Positions 36,782 to 48,769 of a DNA stretch of 64,000 bases are shown piece after piece. Numbering within the stretch: the first letter of the stretch is position 1; each line of letters opens with the position of its first letter. Under the pieces are notes generated by a model. The model was not told where the DNA came from. It did not search any database and saw nothing but the letters and a program-made list of their open reading frames with translations. The position numbers and the translations under genes were made by a program. This DNA comes from Labyrinthula sp. Ha. Its lineage: Eukaryota; Sar; Bigyra; Labyrinthulida; Labyrinthulaceae. The stretch lies in contig JAALGZ010000004.1 of NCBI GenBank assembly GCA_015227615.1, positions 1,054,001 through 1,118,000 of the forward strand, given 5' to 3'.

Positions 36782-37954
36782 ATGAAAGGAAAAAAGTTCG
36801 AGAAGGAGATAGAAGAAAAGATACTGAAAAGATATTCGATAGTGAAGAAAATAGGAAAAGGCGCATATGGAATAGTATACAAGGCTGTACCACATGGAAA
36901 AAGAGAAGTTGTTGCCCTTAAGAAGTGTTACGATGCTTTTAGAAACTCCACAGACGCTCAAAGAACCTACAGAGAAGTGAGCTATTTGAAGTTCTTGGCT
37001 CAGTTAGACGCAGAACGAAGAAGCAGCTTTGTTCTTCTTTTAGATGTTTATGCTGCTGAAAATAAAAAAGATCTCTATTTGACGTTTGAGTTTCTGGACA
37101 CAGATCTGTACAATGCCATAAGAGGTAAGGTCTTGCAAAAAATCCACATTCAGTATATCCTGTATCAGGTAGTACGGGCAGTTCACATTCTGCACCAAAT
37201 TGGTCTCATTCACAGGGATATTAAGCCCAGCAACGTGCTTCTGGATAAGAATTGTAAGGCGAAGCTATGTGATTTCGGTTTGTGTAGGTTCTTTCTCTGT
37301 TAGTTTCATTTTAGAAGCCTGAAACGACTGAACGAGGAAAGCAAGTCATTAGAAAACGTAAACCCCATGACTGATTATGTGGCAACAAGATGGTATCGAC
37401 CACCGGAACTTTTGCTGGGCTCTACAAATTACGGCTTTTCGATCGACATCTGGGGAATTGGATGTGTGCTACTGGAAATGGTAATTGGGAGACCTCCTTT
37501 CATGGGAAGTAGTGCCATGAACCAGATAGAGCAGATACTAAGCGTAATTGGAAGGCCAGATGAAAATCAAATTTCTCAAATAAAGTCTGAATTTGTTTCT
37601 TCGCTGTTTGAAGCGATTGAGGTGCCCGAGAAAGTTGGAAGCAAAGCAGTACTTGCCTCATACTCATTGAAACAGGGTAATGGAAAGAACGGGTTTAGCG
37701 TAACTGAACTTGAGGAGCTGGAGGTGATTCTCAGCAGTTGTCTCTGTTTTGGTCCAGAGGACAGATGGTCTACCAAAGATTTACTTACAAAAAGCATCTA
37801 CATTATGAAGTTTCAAAAACACTTCCATCCACGTGAAACAGAAAACCTTAATGTTCAGGAGGATCACATATCTAAAACACTTAACCTGGAGGATGAGAAG
37901 AAAAAAGAAGTTGAAGCCTATAGAACTTTGTTGCTTAAGTTATGTTCAGACTAA
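36782..37954 (+). CDS. MAPK15: ERK7/MAPK15-type MAP kinase with TDY activation motif
   Basis: Exons are 36782-37287 and 37315-37954, with a 27-nt intron in the activation segment that contains an in-frame TAG. The protein is 381 aa. All catalytic elements are present: GKGAYG loop at 25-30, VALK with Lys47, HRDIKPSN with Asp146, DFG at 164-166, and TDYVATRWYRPPE with Thr188/Tyr190. ALKKCYDAFRNSTDAQRTYRE is diagnostic of the ERK7/8 branch ('FDAFRNSTDAQRTFREI'). Human MAPK15 carries TEY; TDY occurs here. ERK7 kinases regulate cilium/flagellum assembly at the base or apical complex, which fits the other flagellar genes. The C-terminal extension is short compared with animal MAPK15. Confidence 0.92.
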
Positions 37955-40900
37955 TTTTATGTGAAATATTTGTATGCGAATAGGGTTTTTGCGGGAACTG
38001 CAGCATCATCTGTTTCCAGGTATTTAAGTTAAGAACAATATGTATGTGCTATCAAGAATTTATTGTTATTCCATACCTTAAATTTGAAACTCATATTGGT
38101 TCAGTTTTCTAAAGTTTCTACTGTTTTCATGAGCTCTATTCTAGTGAACTTCTACTACATACGTTCGAAATGGTGTGTGATCACTGGAACTGCCACAAAC
38201 TCCTGTCTACATAACTCTAGAGTAATGATCACTCTAACTTATTCATTTTTAACTAAGTTTAAGTTTTAGGTTATTTCTTACTAACTCCAGTGTAATGTTA
38301 CTTGAGTTTACAGTTGACCCCGAATTACCTAAATGCTGGAATACTTAGCAACAGATGAACATGTACTTCACGTTCACTTCTAAAAATTCTGTTCTACAAA
38401 GGAAAAAAGAGAGCTGGATATAGCAGGAAACAGTAAGGGTATGAATCTCCCTTAGTCAAGGCAGTCTAAGATCTTCCTGGCTTATTTATACACATTAGAG
38501 TAGTAAATGTGGTTTACTAAGAGAGCTATAGTATACATTTAATACAGATTATAGCTCAAGGTGCTAACCTTGCTATGAGGCTGGGTAGTAATGAACCTTT
38601 TACCTTTTGCCAAGCTAAGTATGTAGCTTGCGGCATCTTACTGTGCATTCATTGACTCAACCTTCTATTTTCTTAAATTCACTTGTTCCTTCTATAAATA
38701 GCTAACTTTAGAGACTAAGATAACTTCATTGATATTGTGTTTAATATATCGACAAAGTTTTTACGGCAATTATTTTACCTACAAACTTTATACTATTATT
38801 AATATACACATTGTAAATTATTTCTAAGGATATAGTCCCTTGAAGAATGCGATATTTGTTTTGATATTACTTATTAATTACTGTTAATTCCTGAGCATTA
38901 ATGTTTTCATGCATACAGCTAACTCTACACCATACATGGAAATGACAATAATCTAATGAGTATTTGAGTAATTTCTTGTCACTTAACATTGTAAACGAAG
39001 AAAGGCTCAGGTGGCTTAACTATCTATACATCTTATACTGCGAACATAGTCTTTAATTTATCTTAGCTTTAGCAAATTTGAGTTAATCATAGGAAGATAA
39101 ATGCATTTAGGTTCTAAATCCTGCTAAGTGTTGTAAGCATTAAGAACAATACTGCATTATTTGAGCTGAGACTTATTTAGCTATTGTTTCTTATACCCAT
39201 CTTGTTTATTATAAGTAACCAGAAAGAGTACACTGGTTCGCATATATAACAGGCCGTTGAATATATACTTTATCAAGCAGTTATAACACTTTGATAAGGT
39301 AAATTATAATCTAAGTTATTTAAGTCAGTTGTAATACTAACTATTTATTGTGTTGACATCACTCCAAAAATGATCCTATGTACTAGAAGAATTTGCTATC
39401 TATTGGAACTAACGATTTAAAAATATAAATATTTGAAACTTCTTGTATTTATCCACCAACTTTATTCTACGGGAAGTAAACATGTTTTTTAAAAAATAGT
39501 TTCCCTCTACAGTTCAGAGTTTATTTAGATGAAGGATCTCAGAAGTTAGGGTCAAACCCCGTATATTATCTAAAGATAGGTTATTATCTTTGCATAGTCA
39601 CATCTCAATAAACGGAGACTCTCGCTAAGATTACATTAATTTAACATAGCTTTGGAATATTGCTTCTGTTTTTACCTTGCTTTCATTTAACAATTATAAA
39701 TCACTCCCTGTGTGGCCCATAGATAGACAGCGCTTCGCAGAAAAAACTGGAGTTTACTATTCCGTAAGGGCCAACCTATGTGATAGAAGTAGCAACGTAA
39801 AAAATATTTTAACTAGTACATAGGGGCAGGTTTGCGTGTCTTATTTAGTTACTTGTTCTTTTGGTCTATATTCGTTCTCTGACAGAGCATGTAGCTGAGT
39901 TTCATTGGTTCTATGATATTCAACTGGGGTGTTGAAAGTTTGAAGGCAAGAGTTTGTTACTTTTTATATTCATTGTAAAATTGTGAACCGTAAGGTTTTT
40001 CGGAGAATTGAAATTGACCACAAAAATCTGAATATGTTCTTAAAAGGTTAATAAAAATCCACCGTGAACCTGATTTCATATAGTGGATTACATGATAATG
40101 CTCTGTTATTATATATCCTTCAAGTTGATGAAATATATATTTGCTACAACTTTGAGATATGCATTGCAAGGTTTGATAATTTATTTAGTATAAGAGGTTT
40201 AAATATATATCCAGGAAGGATAAATTGGTTATCATTTGAGGGCATTTGGTGGTTCTACATGAATCCAGTCACCCGCTATCTGCTTGAAATTGAACTATTT
40301 TTTTTGCTTAGACGTAAGTTTTAAGACTTTCAGATTCTTTGTAAGGTGTTTTTATTGTCAAATATTTGGTCAGGCAAAATATCTCTTTTGTTGTTAACTA
40401 CTTCACAAATCACTGGGGAAGATTAGCAAGGGGAAAGGACATAGCTTAGTGTTAACAACTTCAGGAGCTCACCATTACATAAGCTTCACCGCTTACTCAG
40501 AATAAGTTTAATATTTACACCAAAAGATTGATATAAATACGACATCATCGATTTGCTGCTACTTCCCAAATGAGCCTTAGAAGGATTGTTATGGTGGAGG
40601 AGGTTAATGTGCGGTCTCACGTCGCATACAGATTTACATAGAATGGAAGGCGACCATCTTGATACTAAGTGATGTGGCGTGAGAGAATGATGGATGAATT
40701 ATTACGCTTCTTGTAAATATTTTTGGACTATAGGGATGATGTTCTTGTGTATGTTTTACCATGTCGTTGTTTTTTATTTTTTTGAAGTGAAAGCAAAGAA
40801 TGATAAGAAGAAGATTGATCAGAAATAGAGCACTGTTGGGTACATCAGAAACAGAATGAGATTTAATTGTATTTGATTACTGAATCTGTCTGTGAACTAT

Positions 40901-42333
40901 TTTATCTACGTCATTATTCTGTGTTTCTGCAATTATCTTGTCTTTTTAAATTTACTCTATTCCATACTTAAATTATTATCCTCGATGTTACGTAGGTTTT
41001 TAGATATTCTGATGAGGCGTTAGAATTATTCTTATGAGACAATTACTGAGTTTTAAGCAATGCATATAATAGCTACCAACCCCAGAACTCCAAGAAGTCT
41101 TCAAACTTTTATCTTTAGTAATCGCTTGAGAAGAGATTTATGTATCATTTAAAATTCTTAGAGTATGATTGGGTGTATGCAAGAGATAAAACTTATATAA
41201 ATGAGCTTGTGAAACCTTTGATCTAAAAAAACTATTTTTCTTTAATTGTTACATCCTCTTTCCGTTCACTGCTATTGGTTCATCTGAAGATATATAGTTT
41301 TTTTTCCATAACGGTTATAGAATTTTTTAATGCAGAATTAGGTGTTAGCTTTTTTTCTTTTAATAATCAGAACTTATAATTTTAATAAGCCTAGTTAGAA
41401 ATTGATACAAAAAGTTGTACCATAACATATGCACCGAACATTAGGGGAAACTTTGTTTTTTATCATTGTGGAGGAAAAGTCTCAAAATTTAAATCATTTT
41501 ATATGAAAATGTTATTTTCATTTTGTGACTGTCTTGAATAATACTCATACTTTCATGTTCACTCATTTGATTTATAATATATATGTTTTGTTTACCCATT
41601 GAGGCATGAACTACAATATTGTCATCGAACACCATGGAGTTGATGCTTTTGTTCTATATTTAGGTTTCAAGGCGAGTCCTTGGATTTTCTTATCATTTTT
41701 GAATCCAGGAAATTTATCAATGCGACGGATATTATACATTTATCGTGTTATTTTCCGTTGTTCAATAGAATTTCTTTGGACATAAAGGATCCTTCAGCGC
41801 CAGTTGTAGTTGAGTTTGAGTAAAACACTTCCACTAACTTATAAATTCTCAGCTAATCTACATTAAAATAAATTTATTTTTATGAAGCTATAATAAAACA
41901 AATCAAAAGCTCTGGGGATGGCTAAAAAATTAAGTTTGGTTGTGGATGTTAGAGGAAAGATTCGGTTCATGAGGTTACTCAAGCGTTCTTTCTTTTGGAT
42001 GATACCTAATATTTTCCTGTATTCTCGTTAGTAGTTATTTTTTCTGATTTTTTTTATATTGTTTTATGTAAAAATTGGTCTCAACTTCAGCATTATAGCC
42101 AAAATGCCATTGGTCAGTAAGAATTTGGGTTATTTTTCTCATCTCTCTTCTAGTAAGCGTCAATTTTACTGCTTGCACAAAATTCCTATTTAAATAATAC
42201 TCTTTGTTGTTAATTTTACAATAAATTATTTTCATGTTTTTAAATATCTTTTCTATATATATGAAGATATATATATATATATAATATCTGATACGAATAT
42301 TTGGTTTTATAATGTTGGAATGTGGACAACTTA
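37955..42333. other. Gene-poor AT-rich stretch, 4.4 kb
   Basis: No supported gene is visible. The longest frame (40064-40324 plus, 86 codons) starts with ATG but resembles nothing known. An AT microsatellite occupies about 42267-42282, some 50 bp upstream of the ZW10 start codon. Confidence 0.5.
42267..42282. repeat. (AT)n microsatellite
   Basis: Sixteen bases of alternating AT about 50 bp upstream of the ZW10 start codon. It may simply be part of an AT-rich promoter. Confidence 0.7.
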
Positions 42334-44910
42334 ATGTTGTTAAGGAATCAGATACTCAAGATGACATTACCACGAATACGGAACCTCATGGACGTACAAA
42401 CAACAATAGGCTCTCTGAAAACAGTTACTGATTTACAAGATTTAGATCTCGATCAGATTTTTAAGACGCTGGAAAAAGATATTGGTGAAGCAACCACATC
42501 ATTTCTTACCCTTTTTTCTGGCTTTTATGGACTCGCAGATCCCAAAGAGGGACTTTCTTCGAAGCAGTTATCTTCGTCTGCGGCACAGGGGCTTTTGGAA
42601 AAGTTAGAGGACGATTTTGACAGATATAAGGTGAAGCTTGAACAGTCTATAGAGGCCTCTAATACATCATCATCGCATGAAAATTCCTCCTTGCAAGAAA
42701 AGTTACTAAAAGCAGAAATGAAGTTAGATAAGCTTACAGCCATTTCCGAGATATACGAAATTGTTGAGAAAGCAAATTTGATGCTAGAAGCAGCGCAATT
42801 TCAGTTTTCGCAGGACGAGCTTCAGATTATAAATAAGTGCCTGAGCAATTTTCAAGAGCAATATGGGTTGAAGGATGATGAACTAGTAGTCAAGTGCATA
42901 AAGTTTGAAATCGAGGCCCTAGACCTAAAGCTTTGCAGGGCATTGCAGGCGTCCTTGAAGGAACTTATTTACTTTGAAGACTCGGGCTCTATAATTTCTC
43001 TAGTAATCAAGAAAAATATCCCAAAAAGCATTACCGAAGCATCGGCGTCAAGAAAGGTTACGAGCAAGTATCGTAGCGGGAAAGGTATAGAATCTGATAG
43101 CTCATCACATATTGACTTTGAAGAAGTAGTAGTTGCCTTATTTCAGCGAGAGGAACTTAATGATTTCCTGGAGAAGAGATTTTCTACATCTCTTTTTGAG
43201 AACATTTTCTTGCCCTTACTTGTTGAGGGTGGAAATGCGACAGTTGACTCAGTTAGCATAGATAACTCAATTAAGTTGGAAATATCTCTTTCCAGAGAAA
43301 GTTCTTTAAAAAACTTTCGACGGATTGAACTTGGACAGGTTGCTAATGTTACCAAAAGAATTAAACTTGTTGAAACCACGTTGAAGCAACTGGAAACAAG
43401 TAGATGGAGAAGTGCAGGTTCCAATTTTTTTTCAGACTTTAATAAGTTGCTACAAAATGTTTCTAGGGTATTCAGTTTCCTTGAGCAAGACTTGCTTCAA
43501 AATGAGGCAAGTTGTGTCCCATGTTTTCAGTCGAGCATTTGGGGCCGGAGCTTGAAAATTCGAGAGAATTTGGAGACCGAAGGGGAGAAATGCTGTTTAT
43601 CCTTCTTTCTATATCACATTTTGACATCATATACACCATTTTTAGATTTGGAACCTGGTAGATATTTTAGCGATGAGGTTTTTTACTCTGTGGAAGAGAA
43701 GGGTCCATTCCAATCTCTCTCTAAAAGCGTCTTGAACTTTGAAAAGAAACTCTCAGAACTTGGAATAATAAGCGCTAAATCCAAGTCTAAACATTGTAAA
43801 ATAATGACACCATATGTTTCGGATATAGTAAGAAACACCTTGGAGCAAATGAAGCTAAATGCTGTTAATGCTGGTAGGGAAATTATAGCTGATAAGGAAG
43901 ATAATGTCTTAGTTGTTGAGCTGAATAATGCGGTAGAAATGTTTCCAGTTAAGGAAACAGAGAAGAAGGTCGTGAAAAGTTGGTCTGATTCTATCGCCCC
44001 TGTGAAGTTTCGAATCAGTGAAAAGGCAAAACGCTGTGGAGATTTGGTTATTTCCTTGGTAAACAGCATTACCCCTATGATGAGAAATATGAATACTCTT
44101 TGTATTCACTATATATTTGATAGCATCAAGAGCATAATCGTCGTATTTACAAGTCTTGCACCTGGGAATCCCAACTCTGAAAAAAAAGACATGAAGAAGT
44201 CCATTATCTTCTACAATGATTGTAGATTCTTACTGCGCAAGTTATTGGAAGTGAATTATTCATATCTGTCTCAAAATAGAGTGAAAGCAGAAGAAATAAA
44301 TGATCTGTTTGTTCTAATACCGGTATTACGAAACGCAGAGAAGAAGGCATTAAATCCGGTGTTTCAACAAACCTTTGAAAGGTTTAGCAGGGAGTATGAC
44401 AGCATGTTACCGAAGGAAGGCTTTATACCAAAAGAAGAGCTGTTTTCCTCTTTCTTTGCAGTGTTTAGGGAGTTCAAGCTCAAGCTCGATCAGGAGTTGA
44501 TTTATTTATTTTCAGAGATAGACGCATCTACATTCACTATAGTATTGTACGAAAACATTGCCAACAAGTTGCTGACCATTTTCTCTTCGAAACGAGTAGA
44601 AACAAAGAATTTGGGTGTGTTTGGGTTATTGAATATAAAAAATTCTATAAACAAATTTGTTACCTTCGCGGAAGCTGATTTTATGAGCCTCAATCCTTCG
44701 TTAAACGAAAAGGAACGTGCAGCAACAGTCGCGGTAAATGGGTATAAAGAAGTCCGGGCACCATCACTTGGTGTGGTAAGACATTTGGAGAGCATTTTAA
44801 ACGAGACGCTGTCTTTATCAGTTCTCAATGATGTAATTCACGAAAACAAAGAAATAAATGATAGTTTGGCAGAAGCTTTGAAGAAGTTTCTTTTTCCTGA
44901 AGATCTTTAA
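42334..44910 (+). CDS. ZW10: ZW10-like kinetochore/vesicle tethering protein
   Basis: The gene is intronless with 858 aa from the first ATG in frame (42334); the frame is open a few codons upstream without another ATG. The C-terminal third follows human ZW10 in order: RISEKAKRCGDLV (human 'RISESVKKLMELA'), IFDSIKSIIVVFTSLAP ('LFYSVRNIFHLFHDVVP'), FYNDCRFLLRKLLEV ('HHNNCMYIAHHLLTL'), and LFVLIPVLRNAEKKALNPVF ('[20 protein letters not shown]'). The N-terminal region is helical coiled coil. Length is close to animal ZW10 (779 aa). ZW10 acts in the RZZ complex at kinetochores and in the NRZ/Dsl1 complex that tethers Golgi-to-ER vesicles. The neighbour is a convergent RING gene 125 bp away. Confidence 0.75.
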   Translation: MLLRNQILKMTLPRIRNLMDVQTTIGSLKTVTDLQDLDLDQIFKTLEKDIGEATTSFLTLFSGFYGLADPKEGLSSKQLSSSAAQGLLEKLEDDFDRYKVKLEQSIEASNTSSSHENSSLQEKLLKAEMKLDKLTAISEIYEIVEKANLMLEAAQFQFSQDELQIINKCLSNFQEQYGLKDDELVVKCIKFEIEALDLKLCRALQASLKELIYFEDSGSIISLVIKKNIPKSITEASASRKVTSKYRSGKGIESDSSSHIDFEEVVVALFQREELNDFLEKRFSTSLFENIFLPLLVEGGNATVDSVSIDNSIKLEISLSRESSLKNFRRIELGQVANVTKRIKLVETTLKQLETSRWRSAGSNFFSDFNKLLQNVSRVFSFLEQDLLQNEASCVPCFQSSIWGRSLKIRENLETEGEKCCLSFFLYHILTSYTPFLDLEPGRYFSDEVFYSVEEKGPFQSLSKSVLNFEKKLSELGIISAKSKSKHCKIMTPYVSDIVRNTLEQMKLNAVNAGREIIADKEDNVLVVELNNAVEMFPVKETEKKVVKSWSDSIAPVKFRISEKAKRCGDLVISLVNSITPMMRNMNTLCIHYIFDSIKSIIVVFTSLAPGNPNSEKKDMKKSIIFYNDCRFLLRKLLEVNYSYLSQNRVKAEEINDLFVLIPVLRNAEKKALNPVFQQTFERFSREYDSMLPKEGFIPKEELFSSFFAVFREFKLKLDQELIYLFSEIDASTFTIVLYENIANKLLTIFSSKRVETKNLGVFGLLNIKNSINKFVTFAEADFMSLNPSLNEKERAATVAVNGYKEVRAPSLGVVRHLESILNETLSLSVLNDVIHENKEINDSLAEALKKFLFPEDL

Positions 44911-45035
44911 TATATATAAGACTAAACAAAAAAGTAACCTATCAAAACACGAAATTTCTTAACACATGAGTGATACACTTCAACGTTTCCCGAGGTTTAT
45001 CGTTGGCATCAACTTGCTTATGTACAAGGCACTCT

Positions 45036-46088
45036 TTATACTACCTGCAACGTAGTTCCAGACACTGTTGGCTGAGCAGTATCCTGCTCAGACAGAGGTT
45101 CTGCATTAACAGCTTCTTTATTAATAACATCCCTGCATAAGGGACAAGTTGCGTTCAACACCAACCAGTCATCAACACAGGTTTTATGGAAATAATGGTT
45201 TCCATTACAAGGCAGCACTCGAACTTCATCCTCCTCTTCAAAGTTAACCAAGCAGATAGGGCAGGTAGTTTCTTTCTCAGGTTTTTCAATTTCCTTAAAC
45301 TTTTTCAATGGCAAAGAATTAATAAACTTTTTAGAAGCTCCTCTGTCATTTCCATTCAAAGCTACAAATGCTCGTATAACACAAGGTAGGCAGAAAAATA
45401 CCAAAGGAAGCAGGAGAATCAAAACTACGCAGGGCAGGAAGAGGATGAAGCATTCTATGAGTATAATAGAGAGACAAAACGTATAAACTGGAATTTCAGT
45501 GCAAGATGCTGTTAATAAAAACCAGATGCCAATGAATATCCAAAGGAAAGATAAACTTTGCAGGTTTGCGATGCTTCTACCTTCTGGGGTCAAGGGAGAT
45601 ATATCAAGTTCTTTGATCCAGTAGTAGAATAGCGTTGAGTTGAGAAAGAGTATTCGGAGAATATTCACTATTAACCAAAGCTGAAGCCTTTCTTGCGTAT
45701 CATCTACCTCTTTACTATCACAATTCGTTGTGGTCGCGTTTACGTCATTGAACCTGTCCGTAGAAAAATATCCGATGGTAAGGAAAATCGCGGGAAGAGC
45801 GGTAAATAAAGAAAGAGATATTTCTTGCCGTAGTTCTGTTGAAGTATTTGAAGGAAACCTAAAAAAGAATCGTCTATTTTCTTGATTTGGTGGGTTTTCA
45901 GGAGAGGTATTTGGGTTTCCTGAGGAGGAGTTTGTGTTGTTTTCAGTCGAAGACAAGGTCTCAGTGTTTTGTGTGGACTGAGAAATATTTCTTGGTGTTG
46001 AATTTTGATTAATACCTGTGTTTGGTGTATTTAAACCTCTTAATAGGTTGAGTCTTACAGATATAGAAGGATTTAGTGCAGTCGACAT
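45036..46088 (-). CDS. Multi-pass membrane RING-H2 E3 ubiquitin ligase
   Basis: The protein is 350 aa and intronless, starting at ATG. The N-terminal 70 residues are Asn/Ser/Thr-rich and probably disordered. About four hydrophobic segments follow (LSLFTALPAIFLTIGYF; LWLIVNILRILFLNSTLFYY; LSFLWIFIGIWFLLTA; a long stretch from CLSIILIECFILFL). The C-terminal RING-H2 finger has C3H2C3 ligands: CPIC, C in VLPC, HYFH, C in TCVDDW, and CPLC. The DDW after the sixth ligand and the CPLC ending are typical of ligases that bind E2 enzymes. The topology, with the RING in the cytosol after the last helix, resembles plant RING membrane ligases. The substrate is unknown. Confidence 0.88.
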   Translation of the reverse strand: MSTALNPSISVRLNLLRGLNTPNTGINQNSTPRNISQSTQNTETLSSTENNTNSSSGNPNTSPENPPNQENRRFFFRFPSNTSTELRQEISLSLFTALPAIFLTIGYFSTDRFNDVNATTTNCDSKEVDDTQERLQLWLIVNILRILFLNSTLFYYWIKELDISPLTPEGRSIANLQSLSFLWIFIGIWFLLTASCTEIPVYTFCLSIILIECFILFLPCVVLILLLPLVFFCLPCVIRAFVALNGNDRGASKKFINSLPLKKFKEIEKPEKETTCPICLVNFEEEDEVRVLPCNGNHYFHKTCVDDWLVLNATCPLCRDVINKEAVNAEPLSEQDTAQPTVSGTTLQVV

Positions 46089-46178
46089 TCTGCTCTTCGA
46101 TATGTTTTGGAATATTCGGAATTAGATGATCAGATTAATTATTTTTTAATTGCCTCCAAGTAATATGTTTTAATTGAA

Positions 46179-46259
46179 GGCAACTTGTCCGAGTGGTTAA
46201 GGAGTCAGACTTGAAATCTGATGGCGTAAGCCGCGTAGGTTCGAATCCTGCAGTTGTCG
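46179..46259 (+). tRNA. tRNA-Ser (anticodon UGA)
   Basis: An 81-nt cloverleaf: the acceptor arms GGCAACT and AGTTGTC pair with one G-U. The A box is TGTCCGAGTGG, the anticodon stem TCAGA/TCTGA encloses CTTGAAA with anticodon TGA, and a long variable arm (GGCG...CGCG region) is typical of serine. The B box is GGTTCGAATCC and the discriminator is G. No intron. The CCA end is not encoded, as expected for a nuclear eukaryotic gene. Confidence 0.95.
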
Positions 46260-46276
46260 TATTAACGGTTTGGATA

Positions 46277-46280
46277 TTTT
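46277..46280 (+). terminator. RNA polymerase III T-tract for tRNA-Ser
   Basis: The first run of four T residues downstream of the tRNA, 17 bp past its 3' end; the minimum length for Pol III termination. Confidence 0.5.
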
Positions 46281-48663
46281 CGCCAACATCAAACTGCATA
46301 TATTCAAATATTCCGACAACTTTAATATAACATAATCTATATCCATAAGAAAATTTTAACGATATATTTAAAACTCATTTGGTTCTACTACAACCTAGTA
46401 CTTAGATTTGAGAATTTCTTTTGTACGATTGCAGTATGCAAGCAATGAACTTGCTTAGTTTTCTTCAACATGCTTTACTAAGATTTAGATTTGGAAGACA
46501 CCAATAGTAACAATGTATGTAAATAATTTTGTATCTATCTCGCAAATTGTACAATTTTTGTACTGGTTTTGAAGGATCTACAAGGTTTTTTCGATGATAC
46601 TATATTTGTTGTTAAGTAATGACATTCAGTTTGCATAAGAAAGCGAACACAGCATACGTGCCTTATTTTCAGAAATGCTAGTATTATGTTTCAATATTAT
46701 ATCCTTTTCTTATCTTAGTGACTGTGTCATAAACTGTGCGATAAACTTTTCTCAGTCGTTAGTACGAAAGATATTTATGATAGCCATATCTTAATGATTT
46801 GAATCTATTCACAGTGGAAATTAAAAGTTTCAAACTTTTAACCCGTTATTCACTTAATTTGTACAGAAAGATAGATAATTATTTTTTTTGAATGATCTTA
46901 GTTATTATAAAGTTTTTTCATTAATTTGAGAATCGTAAGTGATGCTCGCCAGGGATTATCTTACAGAGACCTAACATTTGTGGATTTGGAACAAGTTCCT
47001 GAGTAAAGATTCTATAAAAATTTGTAGCTAAGTCTCTAAAGCCTCTGATTTTAGAACCCTTTACAGCTGTGGACAATAAGGGTAATACACGGTATGGGAA
47101 CATTTTTCGTTGAAATTTAGTGAAACTCAGGGGAGTTACATTGCGGATAAAAGACAATGTCAACTGTGTATCTATGATAATACTTCTCTTAAATCAAGTT
47201 TAACTGAAATCTTATTCTATCAAGAACATTGTTTGAAAATGATTGGACCATATGCTTATTGCAAGTAGTTTGTTCCCAAGTCTTTTTAAGAATCCTTGGG
47301 TATAGAAAGTATAAGATTTCTGCTCTATAAAGTAAAATTTTGGTTATCTTCTAACTCTCTAGAAATTTAAGTCTAGTTAAAGGGTTTTTATAAGGCTTAA
47401 TAAGCAGTACCTAAATAGGTGCATGCCTTCTTCACCTTTAAGCAATTTGCATTCAGGAAGCTGGAACCCTGTTTCTAATCTCTTGGAACTAATTTATCTA
47501 CAAAACCTCGACACATATTTGCAGAAAACTTTGAGTTGGCACCTGTTAACTTATTGTAATAGCTTTCAGTAGAGAAGATATGTTTTTTTCAAATGTTGCC
47601 ATACTGTTGCCTGTTAAACTATATTACGTGGCTGTTACAGTATAGGCATTTTTTTGTTTTTGCTCTTGAGTACAAGGAAATGAACAGATAAAGGCGCTTA
47701 TTTATCAAGACACAGAGGCAACAAAACTTACTGGTTCACAGTCATAAGTAGCCAGTTCGCTAAATGATTTCAACATTTTTGTTTCTTAAGTTTTGCCACT
47801 TTTCTATCATTGGAAACAATTTTCAGCGCTTTTCCATGTTTCTTGGTTATTCTTTCGCTTTATAAAGGCTGCTAGTACATCTAGTAATCAATGTATGCAG
47901 CTTTTGTGGTTCAGCTCATCGAACAGGAAATTGATTAGATAGAATCAAATAATTTTGGGAAGTTTCTAATGTGTGTTCCTGTTTAGTTAAAATGTTAACA
48001 TTAGTTGTCTTGCAAACAGTCCTGTATTTGTTTAAGGCTTTGTACATGTTATTAACTAAACTCAAAACTATTTATTTCGCAACTTTATGTAAGACCTATC
48101 ATTCACCTATCCAACAGCAGGAAAGCGACAAGTGTCTTATGTATTAGAGAGATATAACGACTTTGTTATATCGCTTCTTCTTCAAGAGGTTTTACGAGAT
48201 CATCCATGGCAATAGAATGTCCAATGTTTTAGCTATGCCGTGGTTAAGTAATATGGCTTTTGGCTACAAGTTTCCTGTACACCAAATCAATCAAAGCAGA
48301 AATCCATAAATATCTCCAGTATAAAAAAAATGAAACCCATGCGCCTCTGTACAAAAGTATTTTACCTAGTAAATAACAACATATTTCATAATCATACTCT
48401 AAATCCAGAATAAATTCAATGTGAAGCAGTTAAAAGACTTCTTCGGGTCTTAAATATTCAACAAAAGCAGAGCGCACGCATGAGTAGCTTTCAAAAAACG
48501 AATGACTCGTTATTATTAACATCAGCACCATGGAACTCAAACAATATCATTACTCCTAGAAAGGAAAAAATATTGTATCAATAAAATATTATTATATTAT
48601 ATACCTTTGACTATATGTTTTTGGCCACTTGAGAACGTGAAATAGAAGTCTAGAAAAACGAAC
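46281..48663. other. Gene-poor AT-rich stretch, 2.4 kb
   Basis: It lies between the tRNA and the Zn2Cys6 gene. A minus-strand frame at 46921-47163 has protein-like composition but only a short ATG-initiated part (about 60 codons) and no recognisable family. Otherwise I see nothing. Confidence 0.5.
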
Positions 48664-48692
48664 GCGGGAATTTCTATCAGAAAATTTCCCGC
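48664..48692. promoter_or_regulatory. GCGGGAA...TTCCCGC inverted repeat upstream of the Zn2Cys6 gene
   Basis: Two 7-bp arms, GCGGGAA (48664-48670) and TTCCCGC (48686-48692), face each other about 80 bp before the start codon in otherwise AT-rich DNA. The right arm with its preceding T is TTTCCCGC, an E2F/DP consensus. The pair also contains CGG-N21-CCG, the inverted CGG layout bound by Zn2Cys6 dimers, so autoregulation is possible. Confidence 0.4.
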
Positions 48693-48769
48693 ATGTGCCG
48701 AGATTACATTACCACAGTTCAAACTTAAGTATAAGAACACTTCGTACTCGCTGTTCAGGTACAATATAT

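Noticed and set aside
46921-47163. 80-codon minus-strand frame with protein-like composition
   Set aside because: Only about 60 codons follow the first ATG, no known family, isolated in a desert.
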